Shown here piece after piece: positions 11,400 through 22,954 of a stretch of 64,000 nucleotides of DNA (the first letter of the stretch is position 1; every line of letters begins with the position of its first letter). Under the pieces are notes generated by a model. That model did no database searches. It had not been told where the DNA came from and saw nothing but the letters and a program-made list of their open reading frames with translations. Source of the stretch: Dichetophora obliterata (Eukaryota; Arthropoda; Insecta; Diptera; Sciomyzidae). Made by a program: the position numbers and the translations under genes. The stretch covers positions 47,834,288-47,898,287 of the forward strand of contig OY986438.1 of assembly GCA_963920525.1 (NCBI GenBank), given 5' to 3'.

Positions 11400-11690
11400 A
11401 GATATATATCGTGAAATTTAATTTGACAGTTCGCATGCAATCAAATATTGCAAGTGGAGACAGTGTTTCAACTTGGAGCCTTCTTTCGAAGTCTTCAGGC
11501 AGAAAATGATCTCCACAGATTCTTGCCGTTGCAGTGTCGACATTTTGCCGACAAAAATCTCCCATTGCTTACAAGCAATTTTTTCCTTATGGAAATGGTA
11601 GAAACTAACGTATTTGTTTTTTTTTTTGCTGTTGCAATTAATGCATGTCGCTACAGCACACTTCAGTTTAATATAAAAATACATTATAAT
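11400..11690 (-). pseudogene. THAP zinc-finger domain remnant
   Basis: The minus strand encodes the first half of a THAP (C2CH) DNA-binding domain in one frame (CAVATCINCN... YVSFYHFHKE... QWEIFVG) and the second half in another (VDTATARICGDHFLPEDF). The frame change lies near 11550. The order of Cys pair, aromatic/basic core, Trp, then Cys-x-x-His and F..DF is that of the family. THAP domains occur in P-element-type transposases and in host transcription factors; no transposase body is visible here. It is broken, so a pseudogene or an exon of a decayed transposon. Confidence 0.6.
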
Positions 11691-11855
11691 TATAATTCTT
11701 TAAAATTTTAACAGATAACATTCAACATCACTAAGCGTAAACAAAAGATTTTGTGACCGATGACGTCAGACCTATCAGCTGTTTTTGTTTACAATATGGC
11801 GGCTCTTTTCTTTGCATGATCTTTATTTTTTGGTTCATGGGTGTAAGCTACGATA

Positions 11856-12440
11856 CACTCAAAAAAATACTGTAATAAAATTTACTACACAATGCGTAAT
11901 TACTTCATATATATGCAGTTTTATTTATTTTTTAATACATATGTAGTTATTCAATATATTTTTACTGAACTTACATTTAAATAATTAATACTACACGAAG
12001 TAGTTCCTTGTAGTAAGTAGTTGTTTACATACATTTATTTAAATAAAAAATATCTACATTAAAATAAACTGCATTACATGTGTTTGATAGCAATTGTATT
12101 TATTTCAACTGAAATAATTATGAAAGGTTCGTATTGAAAAATTGTGGTAAGTATACTTCTTAAAATGTATTTTTTTAATAAAAAAACACTTTGATTTTTT
12201 CATAAAAAAATCAATCTTTGTACTGTGGCAGAAAACATTTTGCAGTTTTTTTAATTAATAAATGAAAAACATTTAATTTTAATGTAAATGTATTTATTTT
12301 TTGTTGTTAAAAAATATGTAGTAAAAGTAAATAATTGAAATTAGTAAAAATAATTACATTTTTATTTGGACGGTGAGTTACTAATTTACATTTGTTTTAT
12401 ATTCAATTTTATTTTTTTTACTACATTATTTCTTTGGGTG
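11856..12440. mobile_element. TA-flanked MITE (Tc1/mariner-like), 585 bp
   Basis: Imperfect terminal inverted repeats (CACTCAAAAAAATACTGTAA left; complement of TTTCTTTGGGTG right) flanked by TA on both sides (11854-11855 and 12441-12442). The interior is A+T-rich with TTACTACA words and no coding capacity. The superfamily call rests only on the TA duplication. Confidence 0.6.
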
Positions 12441-12446
12441 TATGAC

Positions 12447-13800
12447 CCTGTTCTCACTTGCCTTAAAGGGTGTATTTCTTTATTCATTCCGGATAAAGGA
12501 GAGAACGAATAGAATAGATAGTTGTTTATCCGGAACAAAATGAATAAAGAAACAGCATTGGAAAATAAAGAACATTTTGTTTTTGTTAAAACCAGAAACA
12601 TATTTTTCGTATTTAATTAAAGACAACAAATACACCAGATAAAATTTAAAAAATAAAAATGCAACAAAGCAATCTAACACATTTAAACTAAAAAAATTTT
12701 CCATTTTCATTTAGCTAAATTTTACTTCAAACAATCGAATATAACCTCAAACACAAGGAATATTCTTTTTATTCTACCTTAGCTGATAGTATAAAAAGAA
12801 CGCCTTTGGAATATTCCGTAATAATAAAGAAATACAAAAAGAATATTCCGGATAATCAAACCTGAATAAAGAAACAAAAACAGCCATTCCGAAGGTCGGG
12901 AATGAATAAAGAAATACAGCCAAAAAAGGCAGAGTAATGGCGTTATTTTGACACTGGCTGTATTTCTTTATTCATTCCAGATGTTCGGAATGACTGTTTT
13001 TGTTTCTTTATTCAGTTTTGATTATCCGGAATATTCTTTTTGTATTTCTTTATTCTTACGGAATATTCCGAACGCGTTCTTTTTATACTATCAGCTAAGG
13101 TAGAATAAAAAGAATATTCCTTGTATGTGAGGTTATATTCGATTGTTTGAAGTTAAACTTCGTTAAATGAAAATGGAAAAATTTGTACATTAAATGTTTT
13201 AGATTGCTTTGTTACATTTTTATTTTTTAAATTTTATCTGGTGTATTTGTTGTCTTTAATTAAATACGAAAACTATGTTTCTGGTTTTAATAAAAACAAA
13301 ATTATCTTTCTTTTCCAATATTGTTTCTTTATTCATTCTGTTCTGGATAAACAACAATCTATTCTATTCGTTCTCTCCTTTATCCGGAATGAATAAAGAA
13401 ATACACCCACTATGCATCTGTTAGGTGTTCTTACTACCGACTTTTTTAAGACCACCTTATTTTGAATTCAAAGAACTGTCAATAAAATGTGCTGTTAAAA
13501 TTTTTTTAAAATTCATTACTTTGTAAGTCTTAAATTAAACAGCAACGCAAAAAATTAGAAATGAGTAAAAGTGAAAACCCAACCCATGCAAAACAAAATT
13601 TATTTGCGCTGAAACATAAGAGAACCAAGAGAAAAATGACAAACAATGAAACTTCAAAGCAGCACACGTCAAAATGAATCGCAAAATTTTTAAAATTTTT
13701 GAAAATGCTGCCTTACGTAACTTGTCATCTTCCCACCTTACCTGTATACGACAAAATTAATTCGATGCTCAGCCTAACGTAAGGCGCGTGAGAACAGCCC
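12447..13800. mobile_element. TIR element with CCTGTTCTCAC ends, interrupted by a foldback
   Basis: The left end reads CCCTGTTCTCACTTGCCTTA and the right end is the inverted counterpart TAAGGCGCGTGAGAACAGCC. Most of the interior (12468-13408) is a separate foldback element; the remaining 13409-13780 is non-coding. No clear target duplication was found. Moderate confidence that these ends belong together. Confidence 0.5.
12468..13408. repeat. Near-perfect 941 bp foldback (hairpin) element
   Basis: Two arms of about 450 bp (12468-12921 and 12956-13408) are inverted copies separated by a spacer of about 34 bp. The outer ends are GGGTGTATTTC and GAAATACACCC. The arms themselves contain several copies, in both orientations, of TTTCTTTATTCATTCCGG. 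No coding capacity. Transcribed, it would give a long double-stranded RNA. Confidence 0.85.
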
Positions 13801-14845
13801 AGCTAGAACAGTAACTGTTACATACGGCGTATATAACACGAGCGGTCACACGATTTGCGTTACGTCCATATAAAATTTTTCATACAAAACTTGTGACCAT
13901 TGTTCAAGCGGTGATCAAAATGTCACATGGTTTGCATCTCTGATTCTCATTCGTGTGATCTTTCAGCCACACATGTTTTTACAATGAGAAAAATATATAG
14001 CTACACTGCTCACCAATTATAAATTCAGCTGTGCGCTATCCTCCCCCTCTCCCTATTCCGTTGTGACTAACCCACCCCCTAGCCATCAGGTTAGAGCTCT
14101 GACCTGTTATATGCCAAATTATAAACACAATTGTTTGAAGTTTTTGCATTAATTTTTTAATAAAATATTTACCTTCCGGATAGATTTGGAATTATGATTA
14201 TAAAATTTAAACAAACAATTATAAAAGAATACGTCTGCCTGAACAGCACATAACATCCAAAGCACAATTTCGCCAACAGCAGTTGCTTGTTTTTTAAGCA
14301 ATTAATCTGAAAAGAAAATTAATTAAATTTCTTATGCACTATTGTAAATTTATTTTCAAAAACTTCCATTTGACTGCACCGCTTTGTGTTGCATGTTTAT
14401 TTTTCTTGTTGAATTTATTTTTTGACAGCGAAAGAGTTAGAAATACAAACACATATAACTTTCCTTGTTTCCCATGAAATGACAGCGTAAGAGTGTATTG
14501 GTGAACTCCATATTTTGTTTCGTTGTGTATGTAAACTTGTTACAGCTGTCCAGCAGGGAGGCTCTATATATGTATGCCAAAAATAATAAGGTGGCAGGCT
14601 GATTTGTGTAAATGCAGATAAATGGTGGCAGCACTTTATCGGACGCAAAAAATCAGCTGTAATTAAAAAAAGAGAAATCCAAACTGGGAATTTTTGATTT
14701 GCGAAAGTGTTTTCCATTTGGAATTTTCACATTTATTAAATAAACGCTCGAACCAACTTCTTCATAAAGCATTCCATAAGAATCCTTAACCATCATAAAT
14801 ATCCCAAAAACGCTTGAACTGGGTTTAAAATTATCATCAACAGCC
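13801..14845. other. Intergenic, upstream of the myotrophin gene
   Basis: No gene or clear element. It contains a pyrimidine-rich patch near 14040-14080 and A+T-rich stretches. The last few hundred bases should hold the myotrophin promoter; no canonical TATA box at a convincing distance was seen. Open frames on the minus strand here lack recognisable features. Confidence 0.5.
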
Positions 14846-15193
14846 ATGTCGAACCTTGTCTGGAGTATTAAAAACGGAGAACTTGATCAGGTCCAAGAGC
14901 TGCTTGAGGACGTCAATGTAAACGCCGCAATAAATGGACGATATCCACTACACTATGCAGCAGACTACGGTCAACATGAAGTATTGCAGTATTTACTTTC
15001 GAAAGGTGCCGATGTTAATGTTGACGATAAACACGGCATAAGCCCGCTATTAGCTGCTATCTGGGAAGGTCATACCAAGTGTGTTGAATTACTGTTGGCC
15101 AAAGGCGCTGACAAAAATGGAAAAACGCCAGAAGGCAAATCTTACTTGGAAGCCGCAGAAAAGGATGAAATTAAGCGTTTATTGTTGGCATAA
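14846..15193 (+). CDS. Mtpn: Myotrophin / V-1-like ankyrin-repeat protein
   Basis: Single-exon gene for a 115-residue protein, close to the 118 residues of vertebrate myotrophin (V-1). It has ankyrin repeats in sequence (INGRYPLHYAADYGQHEVLQYLL at about 31-53, then KHGISPLLAAIWEGHTKCVELLL) with capping half-repeats at the ends; it opens MSNLVWSIKNGELDQVQELL. In other animals V-1 binds and sequesters the actin capping protein heterodimer in the cytoplasm, so a role in actin-filament control is inferred by homology. The ATG is the first in frame and matches the family start. A possible poly(A) signal AATAAA lies at 15262-15267. It is convergent with Rpn10. No introns interrupt it. Confidence 0.88.
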   Translation: MSNLVWSIKNGELDQVQELLEDVNVNAAINGRYPLHYAADYGQHEVLQYLLSKGADVNVDDKHGISPLLAAIWEGHTKCVELLLAKGADKNGKTPEGKSYLEAAEKDEIKRLLLA

Positions 15194-15715
15194 ATTGTGA
15201 GAGTATCCATCAAATTCAGTATTTTGTAGGCGTGATCGTTTTGTATGATCTTTAAATATATAATAAAAAAGCAATAAGCATTTAAAAAATATATCGTTAT
15301 TATCTAAAGGGAGTGGGCAAATTCAACAAAATTTCTAAATAAAACCAAATATAGACGAATTTATTGTATGCGTAAATTCAAGTCAATACAGTTTTCATAT
15401 TCAGATTGTTTTATACATCTAAAAAAAAGTTAGGACTAATTTTGGTGCCTTGGTCTGCGATAACATTTCAGATCTATTTTTTTTTCCTATGCAAAAATAA
15501 GGTCCGGTCATTCATAGATTCACCACCAGCTGTATCATGTGAAAAGCTTTATTGCAATGAGTGTAATATGTTCCAACATTAAATAATATTACAAAGGTTT
15601 ACCAAATTTTATTCAAACCGTAAAAGTCTTATTTTCTGGTATTTATTGTACGTTATATGTATGTGAACAAAATGTTTTTAAATATGGATCTAAACGGAAT
15701 ACGTAAAGTTATCAT
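15194..15715. other. Intergenic between convergent Mtpn and Rpn10
   Basis: Holds the 3' untranslated regions of both genes. Candidate poly(A) signals are AATAAA at 15262-15267 (plus) and TTTATT at 15642-15647 (AATAAA on the minus strand). Nothing else was recognised. Confidence 0.6.
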
Positions 15716-17375
15716 TTATTTCTTCTTATCAGCTTCTTCGTTATTCTTCTTATCTTTGCTTAGAGACCCAACTGCATCGCGAACAGCTTCAGATTGTGGA
15801 TCTACGCCAGGTAAGTTTTCAAGAACACTCTTTAAATAAATTATTATTAAGGCATGCAAAAAGAACATTTTATAGACCATTTAAACCTGTAAGAAAGCGG
15901 GATCAGCAATAACTTCAGAGTAATCCTCATCAACTTCCATGGGAGCAGCCTCATCAGTTTTAGGACGTTTTGCCTGATGTGTTATTGGTTCATCTATAAA
16001 ATTTATAAGCAATAATGGACAATTTTGCTACACAAAATTTCAACTTACCGGTGTCTTGCATAGACATTTGCATAGCGAAAGCAATCTGTTCCTCTTCAGT
16101 CATGTTGGCAAAATCAGGCAAATTATCTTCTGGCTGCAAAATTTTTTATAAAAATAAACGGACATTTGGTTTTTTAAAAGTTTTACTGTTTCTGTGGACA
16201 TAGCCAAGGCTCGCTGGAGCATTGCCTCCTCAGAATTAGGTTCTTCTTCCTCGATGCTTGCAGAGCTAGTGCCAACTGTAGCCGACTTTTCTGCACTATC
16301 ACTAGCACCGGTGCCTGCTTCGGCGCCGCCAGCAAAATTTGAATCGGCCAATGCTCGACGTTGTTCCTCTTCCTGTCGTTGACGTTGTTCCTCCATGGAA
16401 ACACGTAAAGCCAAAGCCAATTCAGGATCCTCGTTAGGATCGACACCGAACTCGAAACCCGCACCGCCAAGTCCAGCACCTCCCATACCATCTTCACCCT
16501 GTATAATGGGTGACGAAAGTAAAGCATCTGAAAGTCCAGAACCACGTGGAACACTAACTAAATGCGATCCTGTGCCATCTTTGCCATTCAACGCATTTAT
16601 AAAAGCCGTAAGAGTCTCATTATTGTTGCCATGATCGCCAAAGCTTACAATATCAACATTTACTTTCTCCTTCTTTAAACGTTTGGCCAACTTTACCAAA
16701 TCACCCTCTTCGTTGTTAATCGGTGACCCAACAAAGACGACAATACGCATTTTGTGATTCTTGCCCTGGCGATGTTTGAGAACCAGCTGGAAAACATTTT
16801 TAATTACTATGATTTTAATTTTGTTACAAAAAACCGATATTTAAAACAATTTCCTACATGAGCAATGCGTATGCCGGTCAGTAGATTAATGTCACCTTTG
16901 GGCTGGACCAAGTGCATTTTTGAAAAAATGCGACCCACATCGCTTGTCAAAGTCGCCAAAACTTCCACAGTGCTATAATAATTCAAGTATAGAAAAGCTT
17001 CTGTATATATTTCAATGAACTTACTTGGAAATAGTCATCAACCCAACATTATTTTCTGGATTCGAGCGTACTTTTGTCAAGCAAACGAGGTTGATTCCAT
17101 CCTTTTGGACATTAAGACGTGTAGGAAAATAATCACCGTTGCGCTGATAATCACTGTTATCAAAACTAAGTAGACATCATGGGGATAGAGAAAAATTAAG
17201 ATCGTCAAACTCATATACAAATTAAAACACAGTTTTAGACATTGTTGCATGACAAAGTTTTAATAATTATGTATGCTCAATTACTTAGGTTTTTAAATAA
17301 AAGGAAACCAAACACGAATTTTTAATTAAATATTTATTTATTAGCTTACCAGATCATAGTACTTTCCAGGACCAT
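15716..17375 (-). CDS. Rpn10: 26S proteasome regulatory subunit Rpn10 (ubiquitin receptor), seven exons
   Basis: Minus-strand exons: 17350-17375, 17025-17165, 16858-16972, 16187-16786, 16049-16133, 15887-15993, 15716-15829. All introns are GT-AG and the phases fit; together they give 395 residues (fly Rpn10 is of similar size). Start [15 protein letters not shown] von Willebrand A domain covers about 1-190 ([24 protein letters not shown]). Three ubiquitin-interacting motifs follow: [14 protein letters not shown] (about 215-228), [14 protein letters not shown] (280-293) and [14 protein letters not shown] (308-321). The third UIM, typical of insect Rpn10, supports a fly origin. A Lys-rich tail ends in DKKK. 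The protein sits at the base-lid junction of the 19S particle and binds polyubiquitin. It appears intact; the first coding exon is only 26 nt. Confidence 0.95.
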
Positions 17376-17529
17376 TTTTATAATTTTGCTTGTCACTTTG
17401 CCACTGAACAATAAGTCTCAAATGAGTTTGACAGTGTCTCGAAGCTGTGTTCAATAGTCCGAGAGTAGATGCCAGACAAAGATGCCAGATTCGAATTTCA
17501 AATGCCCATATTAAGCTGAGGTCAGACCA
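17376..17529 (-). promoter_or_regulatory. Rpn10 5' flank
   Basis: About 150 bp between the Rpn10 ATG and the repeat-rich block that begins near 17530. It must hold the 5' untranslated region and core promoter. No TATA box is obvious, as expected of a housekeeping gene. The repeat block lies very close to the presumed promoter. Confidence 0.35.
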
Positions 17530-17673
17530 AGGTTCATTTGTTGTTGCACTTGAGAGAAGTGCACTCTTTTTCCGACTTTGCTTGAACTGTTACTGTGCTT
17601 TTCTTTGTGCTATGCATACATTTTCTTGCTTTCTTTTCATCCATTCTGACAGTTCGACCGAGCTCACTCTCAA
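17530..17673. mobile_element. Short MITE, left part (interrupted)
   Basis: Matches the complete copy at about 56038-56197 (shared words CTTGAGAG, GCACTCTTTTTCC, GACAGTTCGACCGAGCTC). The right terminal repeat is broken at CTCTCAA and resumes as AAGTGCCA at 19889, so the 2.2 kb inverted-repeat element lies inside it. The left end is diverged. Confidence 0.65.
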
Positions 17674-19888
17674 CCCAAGTAACAATTTTAGCCATATATT
17701 AATTCTTGCCGTGCTTATAGTGCTATATTATATAGGAGCAAGCTTCAACTATAGGTTTAGTCGCGCTACTAAAGCTCTTGCAGAGAATATATAAGGCTAC
17801 TTTCTTGAGTTTAAAAGCACTATTTTTACTTCATATGAAGAGTAGAAGTAGCTGTAAACTTTTAAAAGAGTCCCTGTCAAATCCAAATAAGGACTCTTGC
17901 AACGCTCTGTTTTCTTATTCGCTTAAGTATGTATGCGTTAAAAATAAACTCAATAAATATAAAAAATTTAAAAAGTGTTTGTGATGATTAGAATGACAAA
18001 TAAATTAAAGAAATTATAAAGTGATTATTATATCAGAATAATGTTCGTGTATTCGTTATATGCTGCGAATTCCGGTGCGCTTTTGAATTTATCGGAAACG
18101 TGAATGTAGTACTTCGAAAAACTACAACGGGCTTAGTAAATAATTTAAATTAAGAAGTGTTTATTATTTAAAAATAGTTAGAAAATTTTTAACATTCTTT
18201 AAAATCAACCATAAATGATTTAAATACTTTACCCAAGTAACATTGTTTGAGCAACTAGGTGCGAGTGAGTCCTAAAAGTGTTCTATAGGTGTATAATATG
18301 CGGTTAAAGCTTTACCGCAGCTTTGTTTGCTGCTAGTTGCTTTTAATTTTAAAGAAAATGCTCTAAATATGATTTTTTTACCATTTCGAGCTTTAATACT
18401 TTATACAGCTCTGTAAAGGATTTTATCAAATCTGCAAAAGAGCAGAACTCTAAAATTTACTACTTGCTCTGTAAAGGATCTTTTAAAGTAATAAAAATTA
18501 CTATACAGCAGTTTTAAAACTCGTAGATTGAGTATAATATTTGCTTTAATGTGTATTTTTGTATTGCATTTTTAAAGCGAATAGATATAAAATACTGTAA
18601 ATTAATGCAATAAATTTTTTGGGAATAACAAGTGATTAAAAAATCTGATAAAGAGCTAAAAATGGCGATCATATTAACAATAGAAAATCTTCGGAGTTGA
18701 AGCAAGCTAAATATTAGTGTTTACAATAATATTTAAAATGAAATTGATGATTTCTTTGATACATATATTTAAGAATAAAGTACTTAAATCATTTTTAGTT
18801 GATCTTAAAGAATGTTAAAAATTTTCCAACTATTTTTAAATAATTAACACTTCTTAATTTTAATTATTTGTTAAGCCCGTTGTAGTTTTTCGAAGTACTA
18901 CATTCACGTTTCCGATAAATTCAAAAGCGCACCGAAATTCGCAGCATATAACGAATACACGAACATGAGTCTGATATAATAATCAATTTATTATTTCTTT
19001 AATTTATTTGTCATTCTTATCATCACAAACACTTGTCAAATTTTATATATTTATTGAGTTTATTTTTAACACATACATACTTAAACGAATAATAAAAAAG
19101 AGCTTTGCAAGAGCTCTTATTTGGGTTTGACAGGGACTCTTTTAAAAGTTTACAGCTACTTCTACTCCTCATATGAAGTAAAAATAGTGCTTTTAAACTC
19201 AAGAAAGTAGCCTTATATATTCTCTGCAAGAGCTTTAGTAGCGCGACTAAGGCTATAGTTGAAGCTTGCTGCTATATAAGATAGCACTATAAGCTCTGCA
19301 AGAATGAATATATGGCTAATATTGTTACTTGGGTAGTCTTATATATATGTATCATAGAAATCATCAAATTTCATTAAAAATATTATTGTAAACACTAATA
19401 TTTAGCTTTTTCAACTCCGAAGATTTTTATTTTTAATATGATCGCCATTTTTTTCAAAGAAGCTCTTTATCAGATTTTTTTAATCACTTGTTATTCCCAA
19501 AATATTTATTGCATTAATTTCCAGTATTTTACATCTATTAGCTTTAAAAATGTAATACAAAAATACATATTAAAGCAAATATTATACTGAATCTACGGGT
19601 TTCAAAACAGCTCTATAGTTATGTTTATTACTTTAAAAGATCCTTTACAGAGCAAGTAGCAAATTTTAGAGTTCTGCTCCTTTGCAGATTTTATAAACTC
19701 CTTTACAGAGCTGTATAAGGTATTAGAGCTCAAAATGGTAAAAAAAATCATATATGGAGCATTTTCTTTAAAATTAAAAGCAACTAGCTGAAAACAAAGC
19801 TGCGGTAAAGCCTTAACCACATATAATACACCTATAGAACACTTTTAAGACTCACTCGCACCTACTTGCTCCTACAATGCTACTTGGG
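17674..19888. mobile_element. 2.2 kb element with interleaved inverted repeats (A-B-A'-B')
   Basis: Ends are CCCAAGTAAC (17674) and CTACTTGGG (19888), flanked by AA on both sides within an interrupted MITE. Four blocks of about 550 bp: A (17674-18231), B (18232-18777), inverted A (about 18778-19337) and inverted B (19338-19888). A and B both begin with CCCAAGTAAC, and the inverted blocks both end with its complement. Matching 68-residue shadow frames (17778-17984 +, 19023-19229 -) reflect the A arms and are not credible genes. No transposase was found. Confidence 0.75.
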
Positions 19889-20272
19889 AAGTGCCAAGTC
19901 GTTTTCTCTGCGTACAAATAATTTTGTTGTTGCTTCCAATGCGAAACTGTCAAAAATCTCTGAGAGTACCAGCGGATGAACACTTTGTAGGGCATACAAA
20001 TATGTTCATTGTTTTGGCTGATCATATCCATGATATACTGATAGTGTTTTCCGTGCACAAAAAAGGAAATCTTCTGCGCAGCTACGTCACTCGGGCTTGT
20101 CAGCTGTAACACGTGGTGGATACATATAAAAAAAAAAAAATGCGAAAAAACAACATTTAAGAAATATTGGATTAATTTAGTTTAATTTCTAATATTGTGC
20201 ACTGGAAGGAAATGCTTAATACAAATCCGTTGTTTTCGTGTTTATAATTATTTTTTGCTTGCAGACAGCAAC
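19889..20272. other. Intergenic, low-copy-looking sequence
   Basis: Begins with the right remnant of the interrupted MITE (AAGTGCCA). A minus-strand frame of 86 codons (20112 down to 19852) is open through this region but runs into the repeat and has no family features. Nothing else is supportable. Confidence 0.4.
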
Positions 20273-20365
20273 TCATTTTTGGAGCAATTCATTGTCGTTC
20301 GGAAAACAAAAAAACCGAATATTTTGGCAGATAATAGAACTATTGCAACCATGTACTGCACACAT
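20273..20365 (-). pseudogene. N-terminal THAP domain fragment
   Basis: From an ATG at 20365 the minus strand reads MCAVHGCNSS, then NIRFFCFPNDNELLQK and a TGA where THAP domains usually have the invariant Trp of a KW pair. The Cys pair (Cys-x4-Cys) and the FxFP block match the family. The stop could be a Trp-to-stop change; the continuation carries no clear Cys-His pair. Likely a decayed copy of a THAP transposon or gene, separate from the remnant at 11400-11690. Confidence 0.5.
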
Positions 20366-21175
20366 AATTTTGAATGTTTTATAATTTTCTAATTGAAAGT
20401 AATCACCGCACTGAAATTGAATATCTAACAATTTTTGTTGATTACTTGTTAATGCTTCCGATGATAATAACGATTCAAATTTGGGCCAAAAATTTAATTT
20501 ACAACTTTTGTCAGCAAACGAGAAGAAAATAGCAAAATGAAAACAAAGACGCAATCAAAGACACATCAAGCAACGTACCTATTTTTTGTGTAGGGGAACA
20601 AATGTGAGAAAACACTCTTATTATAAATGCATTTCTTTTCAATAATAGCACTGAAAATATATTTGCTGAAATTTATTTATAAATATATTTATAATGCAAT
20701 TAATTTCATTCAATAAACCAAGTTTCAATAAGAAAATCTCGATATTTCTTCATCGCTATGAATAAATTATCCCCTTTGTAAGATTTATATGATGACATAG
20801 ATCATATAAGAATTTTATCAAATTTATTTGTTTTTTGAAATAAGAAAAAAAAACATAAGTCTTTTCGATTTCAATTGTGTAGCTCGAATTATACTTTTAT
20901 TTTTCATATCTAATTTTTTTAGAAATAAAAAACGATGAAATCAAAGTTTTCAACATATTTTTAAATATATATTAAACAAAGTAATTGAACACATAGTAAT
21001 TAATAATACAGAAGTGATAAATAATAATATACTACACCTTTAAATATATTGCGACTACGTTTTTATTTAGACACTTTGATAAGCTCGAGCTACGTCATAA
21101 CAAAGATGGCGGACATGCGCAATAAACTATCTGTACATCATTAGCTGCGTTTTTGTGTATGAGAGATCAGTAGGT
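20366..21175. other. Intergenic, A+T-rich
   Basis: No gene, element boundary or RNA was recognised in this stretch. It contains short homopolymer runs and AATATATTT words. Confidence 0.5.
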
Positions 21176-22424
21176 GGATTCCAGGTTTTGCTATCGCTAA
21201 GTCTCGATCGCAAATAAGTGCTAAATCATTTTTAGCGAATTTTGGCGAAATTTGCGATTCTGACTCACAAATTATCTCCTAATTTTCGTCGCTAAAATTA
21301 AGTCATGAACAAAATGAATCGGATAAAAAACAGCTGACTTTGACATTTGTTTATTGCTAAAAAGCAGCTAATTTGCGTTTCCGAGCGTTTTAGTTTGCTA
21401 AAAATTGCTAAAATTATTAAGTTTTAGCAACACAAAATTTTAGGTGCTAAAATTTTAAAACATCGCTTAATAACAAAAAAAGCGTTAAAACAAGGTTAAT
21501 TATTAATAGCGTTATACTGTATGTTTCTAATTTTATTTATCAAAAATGTTTTAAAGGAAATGGACGTCAACAGAAAACGCGTAACAAAAGAACAACATTT
21601 TTTTAATCCAATATTTAGAGGAGCAAGACATAATTTGACTTATTAAAATTTAAATAATTATGATGAAAATATTATCTAACACAGTTTCGTCCAAATTTTA
21701 TTATTTTGGCCTTAAACTCAATGCTTGCAACTCTAAAAATCGCTAAAATGCTTAAAATCTTATGTTATCCAAATTTTAGCGATTCTGCTAAAATGCAATT
21801 CTGAGCTACACATCGCTTAGCTAAAAACTAGTTTCTTTATCCGCCGCAGATGCGCTCAAGTCTTTCCATGAGAACTATAATATTTTCTGTTAGTGTATGC
21901 AATCATTGATCTTAAAGCAAAAATAATAAAATTTGGACGAATCTGTGTTAGAGAATATTTTCATAATTATTTAAATTTGAATTATAAGGCAAATTATGTA
22001 TTACTTATCGTTGGCAAAGTCCCTATGCTCCTCTAAATTTTGGACTAAAAAAAAGTTGTTATTTTTTTACGCGTTTTCTGTTGGCGTCCATTTCCCTAAA
22101 AGCATTTTTGATAAATAAGATTAGGAACTGACAGTATAACGTTATTTTAATAATTAAAATTTACATTGTTTTTAATGCTTTTTATATTATTAAGCGATGT
22201 TTTAAAATTTTACTGCCTACAATTTTGTGTTGCTAAAAACTTTATAATTTTAGCAATTTTTAGCAAACCAAAAACACTCGGAATCGCAAACTAGCTACTT
22301 TCTAGCAATAAAAAAATGTCAAGGTCATTGGTTCATGGTTTAATTTTAGCGACGAAAAATAGGATATGATTTGTGAGTCAGAATCGCAAATAGCACTTCT
22401 CAGCGATAGCAAATCCTGGAATCC
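21176..22424. mobile_element. Foldback element with GGATTCCAGG ends, 1.25 kb
   Basis: Left end GGATTCCAGGTTTTGCTATC and right end its inverted counterpart GATAGCAAATCCTGGAATCC. The arms run at least 500 bp inward (for example AGTCATGAACAAAATGAATC region versus ATTGGTTCATGG region) with a short middle near 21800-21880. They are rich in GCTAAAA and TTTAGC words. No coding capacity. A related GCTAAAA-rich piece occurs at about 29330-29640. Confidence 0.75.
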
Positions 22425-22528
22425 GTCTATAGATCATTTGGGAAAAAAACGCTTCAGATCAATTTTTGCGATGTTTTCTACTTACAGACAGATGGCGCTA
22501 TTTTCTGCTTACTGCTAAACAGCTGATA

Positions 22529-22954
22529 AGGCTTGATTGCCCAAGCGTAACGTGAGGTGGAGCAGCGGGATGTAGCGTAGTGCACGTTACCTCCAGGATA
22601 ATCGATTACCGAAATCGTAATCCAACGTAGTGCAGGCGGCGTAGTACAGGGCACTCATTTTATTCTAGTATGCTTATTTACTTCTCCTCGTCAATAAAAG
22701 ATTGCATTCTTTCTTAAATATTATTAAAATTTACAATAATGTGAAGTTAAACAAATTTTTTCGATTGTAACACAGCTGTCGAACTGTCAAAAATCGTAAC
22801 GTTGCGTAGAAATCTATTTTCTGCAGACTTCTAAGCTGCGTCACGCCACGTTAGGATTTCGGTAACGACTTGTACACATTTATCATTAGTCAGATTTTAG
22901 CTTGATAATTGGCAACGTCGCGCTACGTTACCTTACGCTTGTGTAATCCAGCCT
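22529..22954. mobile_element. MITE, 426 bp
   Basis: Terminal repeats AGGCTTGATTGCCCAAGCGT (left) and ACGCTTGTGTAATCCAGCCT (right), flanked by ATA on both sides. Subterminal repeats CGTAACG / CGTTACC. Non-coding. It resembles the TAA-flanked MITE at 53499-53959 in layout, so a PIF/Harbinger-type origin is possible. Confidence 0.55.

Noticed and set aside
16194..16634. Plus-strand frames across Rpn10 exon 4
   Set aside because: Shadows of the long Rpn10 coding exon.
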